Of a DNA stretch of 64,000 nucleotides, positions 1 to 8,599 are shown one piece after another. Source of the stretch: an uncultured Bacteroidota bacterium (GTDB lineage: Bacteria > Bacteroidota > Bacteroidia > Flavobacteriales > Schleiferiaceae); assembly GCA_913057235.1 (NCBI GenBank), contig CAJXNI010000011.1, positions 1 to 64,000 on the forward strand. The letters run 5' to 3'. The notes beneath the pieces were generated by a model, which was given only the letters and a program-made list of their open reading frames with translations, was not told where the DNA came from and ran no database searches. A program made the translations under genes and the position numbers. The stretch's first letter is position 1. Each line of letters begins with the position of its first letter.

Positions 1-102
1 GCTTATCCCATGCTCACGACTTAACTCCTGGGCGCTCTTACCTTGATCAAATTCCTTCAAGATCTTAGCAATCTTCTCTGGTGAAAACTTACTCTTTCTC
101 AT
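1..102 (-). CDS. IS3-family OrfA, N-terminal part (partial)
   Basis: This is the first 34 codons of the helix-turn-helix OrfA, which recognises the element ends and is normally joined to the OrfB catalytic part by a -1 ribosomal frameshift. It starts with MRKSKFSPEKIAK and continues into a typical IS3 HTH (ELSREHGIS). The ninth codon is GAG (Glu, 76-78). The same codon is TAG in the copy at 9.7 kb, so this is the intact version of the start. The gene runs off the left edge, so its completeness cannot be judged. Confidence 0.85.
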   Translation of the reverse strand, partial: MRKSKFSPEKIAKILKEFDQGKSAQELSREHGIS

Positions 103-169
103 AATCTACTGTTTAAAGTTAATCCTATTTCTCTACTTTTAAACAGTTCATATTTTGGGGAAGCTTACA
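1..169 (-). mobile_element. IS3-family insertion sequence, 5' end only (continues beyond the left edge)
   Basis: The 169 bases match 9623-9791 with only 7 mismatches by my count, so this is the 5' end of a second copy of the same element in the same orientation. The outer tip at 155-169 carries the terminal inverted repeat beginning TGTAAGCTTCCCC when read on the minus strand. The rest of the element lies outside the window. The base after the tip differs from that at the other copy, as expected for independent insertions. Confidence 0.9.
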
Positions 170-609
170 CTTGCAGAACTCGAACTCAAAAATATAGCCG
201 ATGATTAGCAGGGCAAATACCGAGTTGTAATACAAGTACTGGCAGAAGAACTGCGAGAAGCTCACGACCTAATTGTTATTCACAGGATCGGTACGAAAAA
301 TAACCTGCACTAACTGCGCGGTTGAGGGCCATTAGCATCAAATCAGGAAAGATACTAGAACTAAAGGGGCTATTACTGATGATATGACCTTACAGAAAAT
401 CGTAAACCCGGCTGCGCGAAATAGCAAAAAATAGGAATTCACCATTGCAAAATTGAGGTTTGATCGTTCAGCAATGAACCATTAAAATTAGGCACCGATT
501 ATCAATGATAAATATAACATCCCTGCTGAGGAACTAGCTCCTCAGCAGGGATGATTAAGTAGGTAGACGGAGTTTTATTTACGACCGACTATTTAGTGGT
601 AAGATATTA
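170..609. other. Gap of about 440 bases, decayed-looking
   Basis: No gene can be supported. A plus-strand frame from about 173 reads like coding sequence for some 35 codons (AELELKNIADD, stop, then QGKYRVVIQVLAEELREAHD), with stops scattered in it, so it may be a relic of an old gene. I could not assign a family. The right end holds a hairpin at 519-552, listed separately. Confidence 0.4.
519..552 (-). terminator. Strong hairpin, probable terminator of the surface-protein operon
   Basis: ATCCCTGCTGAGGA at 519-532 pairs perfectly with TCCTCAGCAGGGAT at 539-552, giving a 14-bp stem with a 6-base loop. It lies about 60 bases beyond the stop codon of the minus-strand gene ending at 610. The minus-strand sequence after the stem is T/A-rich (GTTATATTTATC) rather than a clean T run, so termination is likely but not certain. 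Confidence 0.65.
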
Positions 610-1434
610 CTAAAAAGCACGAACAGCACGAACGTAGTAAAAAGAAGTTTTAGTTACGATAGATGGTGAGCCATCGGTAAAGAGCACCACCCTAGCGAAA
701 GTACTACCCCAACTGAAATCAGTGGAGGCATAATAATAGTTTGGAGCAAAACTACTACCTCCGTTGGCCAATGCGATAGAATCAATGGTCGCCATGTTAT
801 TATACATTTCTTCCAATTCATCTTCGCTTGGTAAAAACCAATCATTGTAAGTTTGGCCGCCTCTGGTCACAGAATGATTATCGCATGCAATTGCCGCATA
901 ATCCCCGGCACCCTGATCGTTAATAATAGAATCGGTGTTAGCTGCCCCCGTTCCAAATCCTGTTGCTGTAGCTCCTGTAAGCGAAGTAGTTAAAGCCCAT
1001 CGTTTATATCCGGTATCTTCAATGTCACATACCAAACCATGCGTTTCTCCGGCAACATATCCTGGGTCACCATTTTGGAAAATATAAAAAACCACTCCAC
1101 CTTCTGTAAAATCTCCAACTTGAGGGGGGGGAGGGCCAGCCGCTGCAGCACTACCAATCATATTGGTCCAATTCGTTCCGTTATAAACCTGCATTTCTCC
1201 CGCACTGCCGCAGTTGGTGCACCATACCATTAATCCCGCAGGGGGCGTGCTAATGTTATCCCTTTGGCTTTCGGTCATACGCGGTGGTAATAAACCCTTA
1301 TTCGTAGAATTTATATCCAGGGCGGCGGCATTATCAGGATTGGTAGTGCCTATACCTACTTGAGCTAATGTTGAATTTAAGCCTATAACTGCAAATGTCA
1401 GGCTTAGCAATACATTTTTCATTTTCTTTTTCAT
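610..1434 (-). CDS. Secreted surface protein with Lcl/DUF1566-like C-terminal domain
   Basis: The protein is about 274 residues with an N-terminal signal peptide (MKKKMKNVLLSLTFAVIG...LAQ). After it comes the motif VGIGTTNPD...ALDINSTNKGLLPPRMT, common at the start of Bacteroidota surface proteins with fibre-head-like repeats. A proline run follows (PPPP near residue 102). The C-terminal half has the DUF1566 (Lcl_C) pattern: DWFLPSEDEL, YYYASTD, then YVRAVRAF at the very end. The domain is found on surface adhesin-like proteins and its exact function is unknown. I chose the ATG at 1434 because the frame upstream to 1485 adds a charged stretch before the signal peptide. It appears to be the last gene of a three-gene minus-strand set. 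Confidence 0.75.
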   Translation of the reverse strand: MKKKMKNVLLSLTFAVIGLNSTLAQVGIGTTNPDNAAALDINSTNKGLLPPRMTESQRDNISTPPAGLMVWCTNCGSAGEMQVYNGTNWTNMIGSAAAAGPPPPQVGDFTEGGVVFYIFQNGDPGYVAGETHGLVCDIEDTGYKRWALTTSLTGATATGFGTGAANTDSIINDQGAGDYAAIACDNHSVTRGGQTYNDWFLPSEDELEEMYNNMATIDSIALANGGSSFAPNYYYASTDFSWGSTFARVVLFTDGSPSIVTKTSFYYVRAVRAF

Positions 1435-1517
1435 TTTAATTATTATACTTATGATATTATTACGTCTCTTTGCCTCTGGGCCCATTTCTATCTGTCTTTA
1501 GGGCCCAAACAACAGTT

Positions 1518-1694
1518 TTAGTCCTGTTTCTTATTAAGATTGTAAGCTTTAGAACCTAAAGCTGCACCTGCTATAGCGATTAATGCTACTCCGCCTAGAG
1601 GGGTAGGGCTCCTCGGGGGCTGGGGTTGTGCCCAAAGCATAGAAGAGCCTAAGAGAAATACTAGTAGCGCTATTTTTTTTAACTTATTTTTCAT
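1518..1694 (-). CDS. 58-residue signal-peptide/C-terminal-anchor peptide, PID-CTERM-like
   Basis: A short open frame begins at the ATG 21 bases after the stop of the T9SS cargo gene. It encodes a signal peptide (KKIALLVFLLGSSMLWAQ), a short proline-rich stretch (PQPPRSPTP), a Gly-Gly turn, a hydrophobic segment (VALIAIAGAALG) and a basic tail (KAYNLNKKQD). This layout matches the tiny Bacteroidota proteins annotated as carrying PID-CTERM sorting domains, although the diagnostic PID(G) is replaced by TPLGG here. The role of that class is unknown. Size, layout and operon position argue that it is real. The exact family is an inference. Confidence 0.6.
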   Translation of the reverse strand: MKNKLKKIALLVFLLGSSMLWAQPQPPRSPTPLGGVALIAIAGAALGSKAYNLNKKQD

Positions 1695-1714
1695 CGTAAA
1701 ACTGAGTTTTATTT

Positions 1715-3370
1715 TTATAATTTTATTAAAACTGTTTGCCTGTAACTGGTTGATTTTTCTTGGCTGTGCAGTAGATATATCCCCTCAGGGATAGAGTGAT
1801 TCATCTGAATTCTAGTGATTTTATTTTTGTCAAAACTCACTGGACTATGCCATAAGATACGGCCACTTAAATCCATTAAGGATAATTCGGTTCTTCCCTT
1901 ATAATTGGCAATAAAATGTATTTTACCTTGATGATACCACATTTCTAAGGAAGCTTGGTTGCGCTGCAAAAGCTCCGCTAAACCTACGGACTGACTACTG
2001 AAATGCAGCACAAAGCGACTTATATGGGTGCTATCGTAAAGAAACTGATAAGGCTCTTTATTCAAATCGGTGAATGAGGCTAGTTTCTTATCTTCCAAGA
2101 AAACGGCGTAAGGATAAATCATAAACGATTTATCAAATGAAATCTCATAAGCTTGTCCATGATGTGCTGCGCGGTAGGAAATAGCAATAGAATCTGCCTC
2201 TGGATAATTGGGCCCAAAATCAATTGCATTAATTGATAAAGCATCCCTTTCGTCACTGTAAATGTTGGGTATATCGCCCGAATTCAATAGTTTATAAGCA
2301 TCCCATTTGCTGTCGAAGGATTTGCTGGTATGCTCAACAAAAGATACTACGGTATAATCCTCTATACTGTCCGACCCAAGTGGGTGAGTGCGTAAAACTA
2401 GCCGGTCAAAGTTCTTGGTCTGCTTAAAAAATTTAGGACTGCCTGCTAGATTGCAGTGATTCTTCATGGACAATGTTCCTAGACTTGGCAACCCTGAACC
2501 GTTCGCCCGAACCCAAAAAGACTGCTTTGGGGCGATGGTTGTTTCCCCAATTCCCGCAGCACTCATCGACTCGTATCCGGCACCCCCCGTTTTATTAGGG
2601 TCATAAATGTAGAAGGAATTGTCTAAGCCAGTCCTTCCTAATAGATCAAAATCTATGGTACAGGTAAATGGATTAGCCACTAAATTCCAACCTTGATTGG
2701 CTTGACCATTTTGAATTGTAATATTGGTTGCTGCGGTACTATTAAACAAATTACCTAGTGCGATACTTGAGTTAGGAGAGCCTGTAAAGCTGTAAGTTCC
2801 TGCACCCGTATTATTGGTATTGTCACCATCGTCGTGAAAACCATAATCCCCTACGTATCCAAAATACCCCACTCCGGGTGTAATGCTAGCGCTATTATTG
2901 GCTACATTAACATATTGACTGCCGTCCCAAAAGAAAAGGTTTTGAGTGTTTATAGTGCCTCCAACCGCGTTGCTACCTACGTTACCAAAATATCCCGCAG
3001 TCGTAGCATTCATCGAGGCCCCCACCATATGCCAACCCCCGGCAAAGTACATTTGGTGCTCTACGGTACCGCTACCTGAATAACTTCCTTCGAACTGTAG
3101 CTGGGCATATTTAGTGCTGTTCGCTTCTAAAGTAAGACCAGCCGAAGCACTGTTGGTTACATCTCCCTTGATTAATAGATTAGCGCCGGGTTGGGCGTGT
3201 AGATCCGAATTATTGTCTAAATTCAAATCTCCACCCACGTATAAGGGTAGGTTTTCAAACACCCTTAATGTGGTGTTCACATACAAGGCCTCTTGCGCCT
3301 TTATAGTGTGATTAGGACCAAAAATTAGGGTAGCTAAAAGACAAATAGAAAATTTAGTGAGCCTGTACAT
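1715..3370 (-). CDS. Secreted protein with T9SS C-terminal sorting domain
   Basis: The 551-residue protein has a signal peptide ending near residue 25 (TIKAQ), a beta-rich Asn/Gly-rich middle with motifs common in Bacteroidota secreted proteins (W-H-M-V-G near 112 and G-W-N-L-V-A-N-P-F near 227, S-F-W-V-R-A-N near 284), and a C-terminal type A sorting domain (LMDLSGRIL near 495, PEGIYLL near 528, KL at the end). The sorting domain sends the protein through the type IX system to the cell surface or medium. No catalytic domain is recognised. It is the first gene of the minus-strand set, and its upstream region contains competing hairpins. Confidence 0.8.
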   Translation of the reverse strand: MYRLTKFSICLLATLIFGPNHTIKAQEALYVNTTLRVFENLPLYVGGDLNLDNNSDLHAQPGANLLIKGDVTNSASAGLTLEANSTKYAQLQFEGSYSGSGTVEHQMYFAGGWHMVGASMNATTAGYFGNVGSNAVGGTINTQNLFFWDGSQYVNVANNSASITPGVGYFGYVGDYGFHDDGDNTNNTGAGTYSFTGSPNSSIALGNLFNSTAATNITIQNGQANQGWNLVANPFTCTIDFDLLGRTGLDNSFYIYDPNKTGGAGYESMSAAGIGETTIAPKQSFWVRANGSGLPSLGTLSMKNHCNLAGSPKFFKQTKNFDRLVLRTHPLGSDSIEDYTVVSFVEHTSKSFDSKWDAYKLLNSGDIPNIYSDERDALSINAIDFGPNYPEADSIAISYRAAHHGQAYEISFDKSFMIYPYAVFLEDKKLASFTDLNKEPYQFLYDSTHISRFVLHFSSQSVGLAELLQRNQASLEMWYHQGKIHFIANYKGRTELSLMDLSGRILWHSPVSFDKNKITRIQMNHSIPEGIYLLHSQEKSTSYRQTVLIKL

Positions 3371-4173
3371 AATCGCTTTTATTAGTGTCTAACTGATTTC
3401 TGAATCGGGACCAAAACAGTGGTTGATTTCGTTTGGTAAAAGAAAGTTTTACCAGGAAGGTTTTCTGGTAAAACATCAATGGGGAATAAGCAATTATCAG
3501 GCTCATATTCTCAATTATCGAAGTTCAAAAAGGCAGCATATTTGGCAAAATGGGTATGGTTTTTCAGCAATACCTGAGGCTTAAAGCACACACCATCAAT
3601 TACTTAATAGAAATCAGCCGGTAAGGGATATCGGGCTTAATCATAGCCTGCTGGATTGGCGAAGTCCATCCGGCCAAGCCTGACTTTTAGAACGAATTGT
3701 TCTTCTAAGGATTTAGCTCCACAATCTTAACATAGCATTTCTACTATTGAAAGCTTAGAACGAAAACCCGCTCAGCAAAGTAATTTGCGCTCCGTCCAAC
3801 GTAGAAGGCTGTTCTTATCTAGTAGGATATAAACGCGCTTTCATCTTAGAAGTCTTAGATAAACGCAGACCTGCCAAATCAGCTTAAAATAGAAAGCCGC
3901 AAGACGGGCTGTGCAATACTACTGCGAGGAAGCCCATTCTTATATGCAGAGGCTAGTTAGTTGGATTAAGCTCCTTTTTACTGCTTACACGCACTCTTAT
4001 CCCCTTCCTTTTAATGGGTGTAATACCTTCGTTTTTTAAAAAATCACAATTAACTCAGAAGAGAAGCCATTCCTTCAGATGGAGCATTTGCTCTCCAAAC
4101 TCGGAGTGCTTTTAAGCAAACACGGTTTGTAAATAAGATCAGGTAGATAGATATTCATTACCCTGAACCTCAA
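3371..4173. other. About 800-base gap with decayed coding look
   Basis: The stretch between the T9SS cargo gene and the hybrid sensor gene has no supportable gene. Short plus-strand frames break repeatedly. One near 3806-3885 reads EGCSYLVGYKRAFILEVLDKRRPAKSA before a stop, which looks like eroded protein sequence, but I do not recognise a family. The part nearest 3370 holds the hairpin set at 3434-3474. Together with 170-609 and 8221-8570 it suggests old, deleted genes in this IS-bounded block. Confidence 0.4.
3434..3474 (-). promoter_or_regulatory. Three-part complementary repeat able to form two exclusive hairpins
   Basis: TGGTAAAA (3434-3441), TTTTACCA (3447-3454) and TGGTAAAA (3466-3473) occur in series. 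The middle element can pair with either neighbour. The stem with the distal one extends to 10 perfect pairs (3446-3455 with 3465-3474, 9-base loop). The set lies about 65 bases before the ATG at 3370. Such a layout can act as an attenuator or protein-binding site. Function is inferred only. Confidence 0.45.
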
Positions 4174-7100
4174 TTAAACACCATCATTTTTTGGAGCGTT
4201 GCGGGCTTCACTTGGAGCGTGCCCGAATTCTTTCTTATATTGTTTCCGAAAGTTTTGAAGATCACTAAAGCCAACCGCATAGGCCACTTCTTTTACCGTG
4301 GCATATTGGCGATTAAGTAATAAAACTTTAGCACGGTTTAGGCGAATTCTTCGCAGATAAGCCGCTGGACTTAATCCTGTTGTCAATTTCACCTTGTTGT
4401 AAAGGCCTCTTTCCGACAGGTGAAGCATATCAGCTAGATCCGGAACTTTTAAATTAGAATCATTCAAATTCTCATCTATCACAGTCTCTAATTCTCTCAA
4501 CCATTTTTCATCAAAGCTCAAAAAATCTTCTTCACCCTTTCGGTTCTTTTTTGGTGCAGCGGTGATTTGTGCGCGAAACGATTGGCGCAGTCTTTGCTGA
4601 TCGAGCAGATTCCGAACGCGTAATTTCAATTCCTGCGGTTCAAAAGGTTTAACCATATAAGCATCTACCCCCAATATTAATGCCTTTTGCAAATCCTCTT
4701 GATCCCCCAAGGCTGACAAGATCAAAAAGGGCTTAGCCTTTAGAAGTTTATCCTGTCTTACTTTTGATAGTAAAGTAAAACCACTGACTTTAGGCATCAT
4801 GACATCACTGATGATTAGATCAATCGAAGGGTGCTTCTGTAAAAGTCTCCAAGCAATATCACCATCGGCAGCCACGCTCACTTGACAGTTCTTGTTCAGC
4901 ATACCCGATAAGCTTTTTAACATATCCAGATTATCCTCCACCACTAAAATATGAGGAAGTTCAGAAGTTGGTTCAGACCTGTATGCTACGGGATTATTTA
5001 CTTTAGGTTTATCATCCAAGACTTGAGAGCGCACCGGTAAGCTTAAAGTAAATGTAGACCCCAATTCGGGTTCACTCTCCAACTCGAGTTGACCACCAAG
5101 TAGCTCAGCAGATTGTTTGCAAAGCGAAAGTCCAAGACCAAAGCCCGGATTTGCATTGTTCTCATTAAGACTTCCCTGGAAATAGCGTTCAAAAACTTTT
5201 GCTTGCTCTGCTATAGCTATACCTGGGCCATTGTCACTTACCTTAAGACTAAGCTCATTTGAATTTAGCTCCAGGTCAACGGTAATTCGCCCCTGCGCAG
5301 GGGTGAACTTGAAGGCATTGCTAATTAAATTGTTAGCAATCTTTTGGAAGTGCTCTTGATCAAGCCAAACTTGATAAGGCTGGGTTGGATTAATGTTTAG
5401 ATTATATATTTGGTCTCCTTTCAGCGCTACACTTTCGAATGATCCGAGGAATTCTTTGAAATCGTTGGGCCAAGCTAATTCTGTTTCTTTGCGGCTCAAC
5501 TCTAGATTATTTTTATCACTGGAAAGACTTGCAATGTCATTAACCATTTTCTTCAGATGACCAGTTTGTTGCTCTATAATAGACAAATCGGCTTGCTTTA
5601 AGGAAGAGGCTTGGCTAATTTGATATAATTCACTGCTGATAATGCTTAAGGGGGTTCTGAACTCATGGCTAATGTTACGAAACATTTGATTTTTAGACTC
5701 ACTAGCCTTGGCTAAGGCTATATTTTTTTGTTCAATAAGATCATTTTGCTTTTCTAGAGTTCGAGTTTGCTCCAGTACTTCCTTACGTAAACGCTCCTTC
5801 TGAGCTAAAATAAGCCTTGAGCGATGTCTAATAATTAAGAGCATCGCAGCAATTAAAAACACAACCATTAAAACAATAAACCAAACGGTTTCATAAAATA
5901 ATGGTTTTCGGTGAAAATGGTAGCTAAACACACGCTCTGCTAGACTTCCAGCAGGACTGCTAATTTTAAGCTCTAGATCAAAATAATTTTTTGGGGGGTC
6001 AAATAGAGTCAGTTCATTGTTTAAATCAAAGCTTATCCAAGCGTCACCTTGTTCAGGAATACGCCAAAAAAAATTGAGTTCCTCTTGCCGGTAATGAGGA
6101 AAATCAAAAGTAAGGCTGAGAACAGCATTATTAGCGGGGAGTTCTATGATTTGTGATTCGAGAGCCGAAAAATTAAGAGGTGGTACTTCGATTGTCTTTC
6201 CGTTGTAGTCTTTCGCTTTTAAATGAAGGAATTTTAATGAGGAACTAAGCAGCGTGTTTCCATAATCATTGATATTGGTACCATTTGGATCAAAAATGAC
6301 TAAGCCTTCAAGACCGCCAAAATAAAGGACACCATCCTGCCCCTGCTGATGGGCTAGGTAGTTTTGTTCGCTATTAAGCAAGCCATCCGCTTCGGTGAAG
6401 TTTCGAACTTGACCAGTATTAGTGTCTAAACATATAATCCCTTCATTAGCACTCAACCAAAGCCTACCTAAGGTATCCGGGTAAACCGCATGAAGGCCAT
6501 TACCTGCTAAACCGCTATCGATATTATACCAAGCCATTATATTAGAAGCAAAGGGACGCCATTTAAGCAGTCCCCTATTAGTTGCCAACCAAAAGAATCC
6601 ATGTGGGTCTTTATAAATGTGGGCTATCTCTAGGTTTTGATTTCCCAATTCGGAGAGGTAAATACTATCTGTTTCGGAATGGTAAAGCCCGTCACGGGTT
6701 CCTACCCAAAGGTTCTCATCGATTAGACTAAGACAAAGTCCCTCTTGATTAGTTGGAAAACTCTTTATGGTGGAAAAGTCTTTGTTAAATCTGTTTAAAA
6801 GGCTAAGATTATGCTCCCAAAGGATAGCAAAAAGACTATCGTTGAGAAAGTTCAGAGTCCTACCTTCACCGAAGGAATTAGGTAAATTTTTAAGAATGGT
6901 ATCAAAACCATTGGCTTCTGACCAGGAATAGAGGCTCTTTTTGATGCTAGACTCTAAAAACAACTGGTCCTCGAAGCTACCCATAAGTTTAGAATCTAAA
7001 AATACAGATCCTTCAGGTCTCAACCTAAACCCTGAAGCGTTTTCTTCGTAAAGAAGAGTTTCTGTTTTTGGAGTTAATTGAGTTATTGCCAAGTGACTAT

Positions 7101-8220
7101 TGTGCAAAAGATTGATATGCCTCAAACTTTTATCCCTTATTACTGGCCACCAATTTTGCTTCTGGATTCTAATCTCTAGGATGCCTCTTTGCTGACTTAA
7201 GGGTATTAAGTAGTGGTGATCATCAAGTTCTACAATATTATGAGGCAGCCCCCAAGTAGCACCAAGCGGCTTAAGAGAGACTTTTAAAGCTTCTGATAGT
7301 AGTACCTTCCTTGAGTCTTTTGATTGCAGTATAATTTCGTGATTCGCATGATCCTGGATGATATCGTAATTCGGCCTTTGTATAATTGGGTTTAAGCTAA
7401 CTGCTCTAGGTACGGTAAAGCTAAACTGCAAATCCCTAGTATTAGCAGAGAGTGGTTCTGGCTGTGACGATATAAAATAAGAAGAGTCACCCTCAAAGAC
7501 ATCCTTCATATAGCCTGCCTCACTATTGGTCAGTGCAATAGTTTTTAGCACCCGATCTCTTTTCTGATCTATAAAACTAAGTGTATCACCGCTAAAATGC
7601 CACCAAAGACCAGCGCCTTTAGGTAGCATAAATGAGGGGCTATAGGCCTTTGTAGAGCTTCGTTTTTGAGGATGTAGCAACAATTTCCACTGCTCACCTT
7701 CAAAGATCCAGAGTCGAGACTTTTCGCTATCATACAAGTGGACTAGGCCTTCTACTGAAAACAATTGACTTTCAGGCTGAAGCTCAAAGGGAAGTGGCTG
7801 ATCGTAAAGTTCATGATAAGGGAAAACATTATCTTGATCCTTTAAAATTAAATGCAGCCTTTTCCCATCTAAAGTCCAAATATTATGATATTGGTCCTCA
7901 CCAAAATAGGTTAGCCAGTTGTCATTACTCGGAATAGTATCTATGGTACATAAATTTCGACCATTAAAACGCAATAAGTAAGGGCCCGATTTTAGATACA
8001 CAAAACCAGTTTGTGCTCTAAAAACTCCTTTAGTCTTCCAGTGAGGTAATTCGTTTTTAATGTCCCATAAGCGATGTTTAATCTGAAAAGGTCCTATCTC
8101 TGATGTTTGATAAAACTGTCCTCTTACTTGAAGCCCCAGTAAAATAAAAGCCAAGGTTAAAATCTTTCTAAAAAGATCCTTACCAATAGCTATCTTCTGG
8201 TATTCAATAATGTATTGCAT
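4174..8220 (-). CDS. Hybrid two-component system sensor/regulator (HTCS)
   Basis: This is a one-protein signalling system of about 1348 residues. An N-terminal signal or anchor segment (RKILTLAFILLGLQVRGQ) leads into a long periplasmic region with two-component propeller repeats (for example WVGTRDGLYHS, FWLATNRGLLKW, LWLSANEGIICLD) and a Y_Y_Y-type domain. A membrane segment near residue 785, a coiled linker, a HisKA domain (SHEFRTPL near 850), a HATPase domain (SDNGPGI, GFGLGLSL), a receiver domain (phospho-Asp in ISDVMMPK near 1138, K in MVKPF) and a C-terminal AraC-type double HTH near 1260-1345 follow. In Bacteroidota such proteins sense oligosaccharides or other ligands and switch on nearby genes. 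No SusC/D pair is visible here. The start at 8220 puts the signal segment at the N-terminus, and the frame is open upstream to 8310. Confidence 0.9.
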   Translation of the reverse strand: MQYIIEYQKIAIGKDLFRKILTLAFILLGLQVRGQFYQTSEIGPFQIKHRLWDIKNELPHWKTKGVFRAQTGFVYLKSGPYLLRFNGRNLCTIDTIPSNDNWLTYFGEDQYHNIWTLDGKRLHLILKDQDNVFPYHELYDQPLPFELQPESQLFSVEGLVHLYDSEKSRLWIFEGEQWKLLLHPQKRSSTKAYSPSFMLPKGAGLWWHFSGDTLSFIDQKRDRVLKTIALTNSEAGYMKDVFEGDSSYFISSQPEPLSANTRDLQFSFTVPRAVSLNPIIQRPNYDIIQDHANHEIILQSKDSRKVLLSEALKVSLKPLGATWGLPHNIVELDDHHYLIPLSQQRGILEIRIQKQNWWPVIRDKSLRHINLLHNSHLAITQLTPKTETLLYEENASGFRLRPEGSVFLDSKLMGSFEDQLFLESSIKKSLYSWSEANGFDTILKNLPNSFGEGRTLNFLNDSLFAILWEHNLSLLNRFNKDFSTIKSFPTNQEGLCLSLIDENLWVGTRDGLYHSETDSIYLSELGNQNLEIAHIYKDPHGFFWLATNRGLLKWRPFASNIMAWYNIDSGLAGNGLHAVYPDTLGRLWLSANEGIICLDTNTGQVRNFTEADGLLNSEQNYLAHQQGQDGVLYFGGLEGLVIFDPNGTNINDYGNTLLSSSLKFLHLKAKDYNGKTIEVPPLNFSALESQIIELPANNAVLSLTFDFPHYRQEELNFFWRIPEQGDAWISFDLNNELTLFDPPKNYFDLELKISSPAGSLAERVFSYHFHRKPLFYETVWFIVLMVVFLIAAMLLIIRHRSRLILAQKERLRKEVLEQTRTLEKQNDLIEQKNIALAKASESKNQMFRNISHEFRTPLSIISSELYQISQASSLKQADLSIIEQQTGHLKKMVNDIASLSSDKNNLELSRKETELAWPNDFKEFLGSFESVALKGDQIYNLNINPTQPYQVWLDQEHFQKIANNLISNAFKFTPAQGRITVDLELNSNELSLKVSDNGPGIAIAEQAKVFERYFQGSLNENNANPGFGLGLSLCKQSAELLGGQLELESEPELGSTFTLSLPVRSQVLDDKPKVNNPVAYRSEPTSELPHILVVEDNLDMLKSLSGMLNKNCQVSVAADGDIAWRLLQKHPSIDLIISDVMMPKVSGFTLLSKVRQDKLLKAKPFLILSALGDQEDLQKALILGVDAYMVKPFEPQELKLRVRNLLDQQRLRQSFRAQITAAPKKNRKGEEDFLSFDEKWLRELETVIDENLNDSNLKVPDLADMLHLSERGLYNKVKLTTGLSPAAYLRRIRLNRAKVLLLNRQYATVKEVAYAVGFSDLQNFRKQYKKEFGHAPSEARNAPKNDGV

Positions 8221-8570
8221 GACTTTCCAGTCCGAAATAAATAAAAGAGGGCATGAAGTTTTTCCCATTTTTGGGGTGCTTTTAAAACCACAAAATCGTG
8301 CCCCATTCAAAACTAAATCTTTTTGCTCAACTTTTAGGACGCATTAACCGTTCCCGTTTCAAAAAGTTGGTTAACAAACACCAAAGCGACAAGCATTCCA
8401 AGGGCATTAACACTTGGACTCACTTCGAGGCCTGATCTTCATGCAGATGGTCCTGGTGGACTCTCTTTGGGACAGTCTAAATGGTCTGCGTAGTCTTTCC
8501 AAATCCAAAACCACATAAACATTGGTAAGGTACTTAATAAGTCGGCCAATAATTTTCGTTAAGATACATC
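8221..8570. other. Gap between HTCS gene and insertion sequence
   Basis: No gene can be supported. On the minus strand a frame starting at the ATG near 8523 reads MFMWFWIWKDYADHLDCPKE, meets TGA near 8440, and then stays open for another 34 codons with a hydrophobic stretch (LGMLVALVFVNQLF) until TAA near 8335. It may be a decayed small membrane protein or chance. The promoter of the HTCS gene should lie in the left part of the gap, but no clear TAnnTTTG element is seen. Confidence 0.35.
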
Positions 8571-8585
8571 TGTAAGCTTCCCCTG
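8571..8585. repeat. IS terminal inverted repeat (3' end of element)
   Basis: TGTAAGCTTCCCCTG here is the exact reverse complement of 9777-9791. Weaker similarity continues inward (GAACCGTTAA against GAACTGTTAA). It marks the transposase-distal end of the element. Confidence 0.9.
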
Positions 8586-8599
8586 TTTAGAACCGTTAA

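Noticed and set aside
8335-8526. Small minus-strand membrane-protein gene upstream of the HTCS gene
   Set aside because: The frame contains a TGA in the middle, has no recognisable family and is short enough to arise by chance. It is kept only as a note on the gap.
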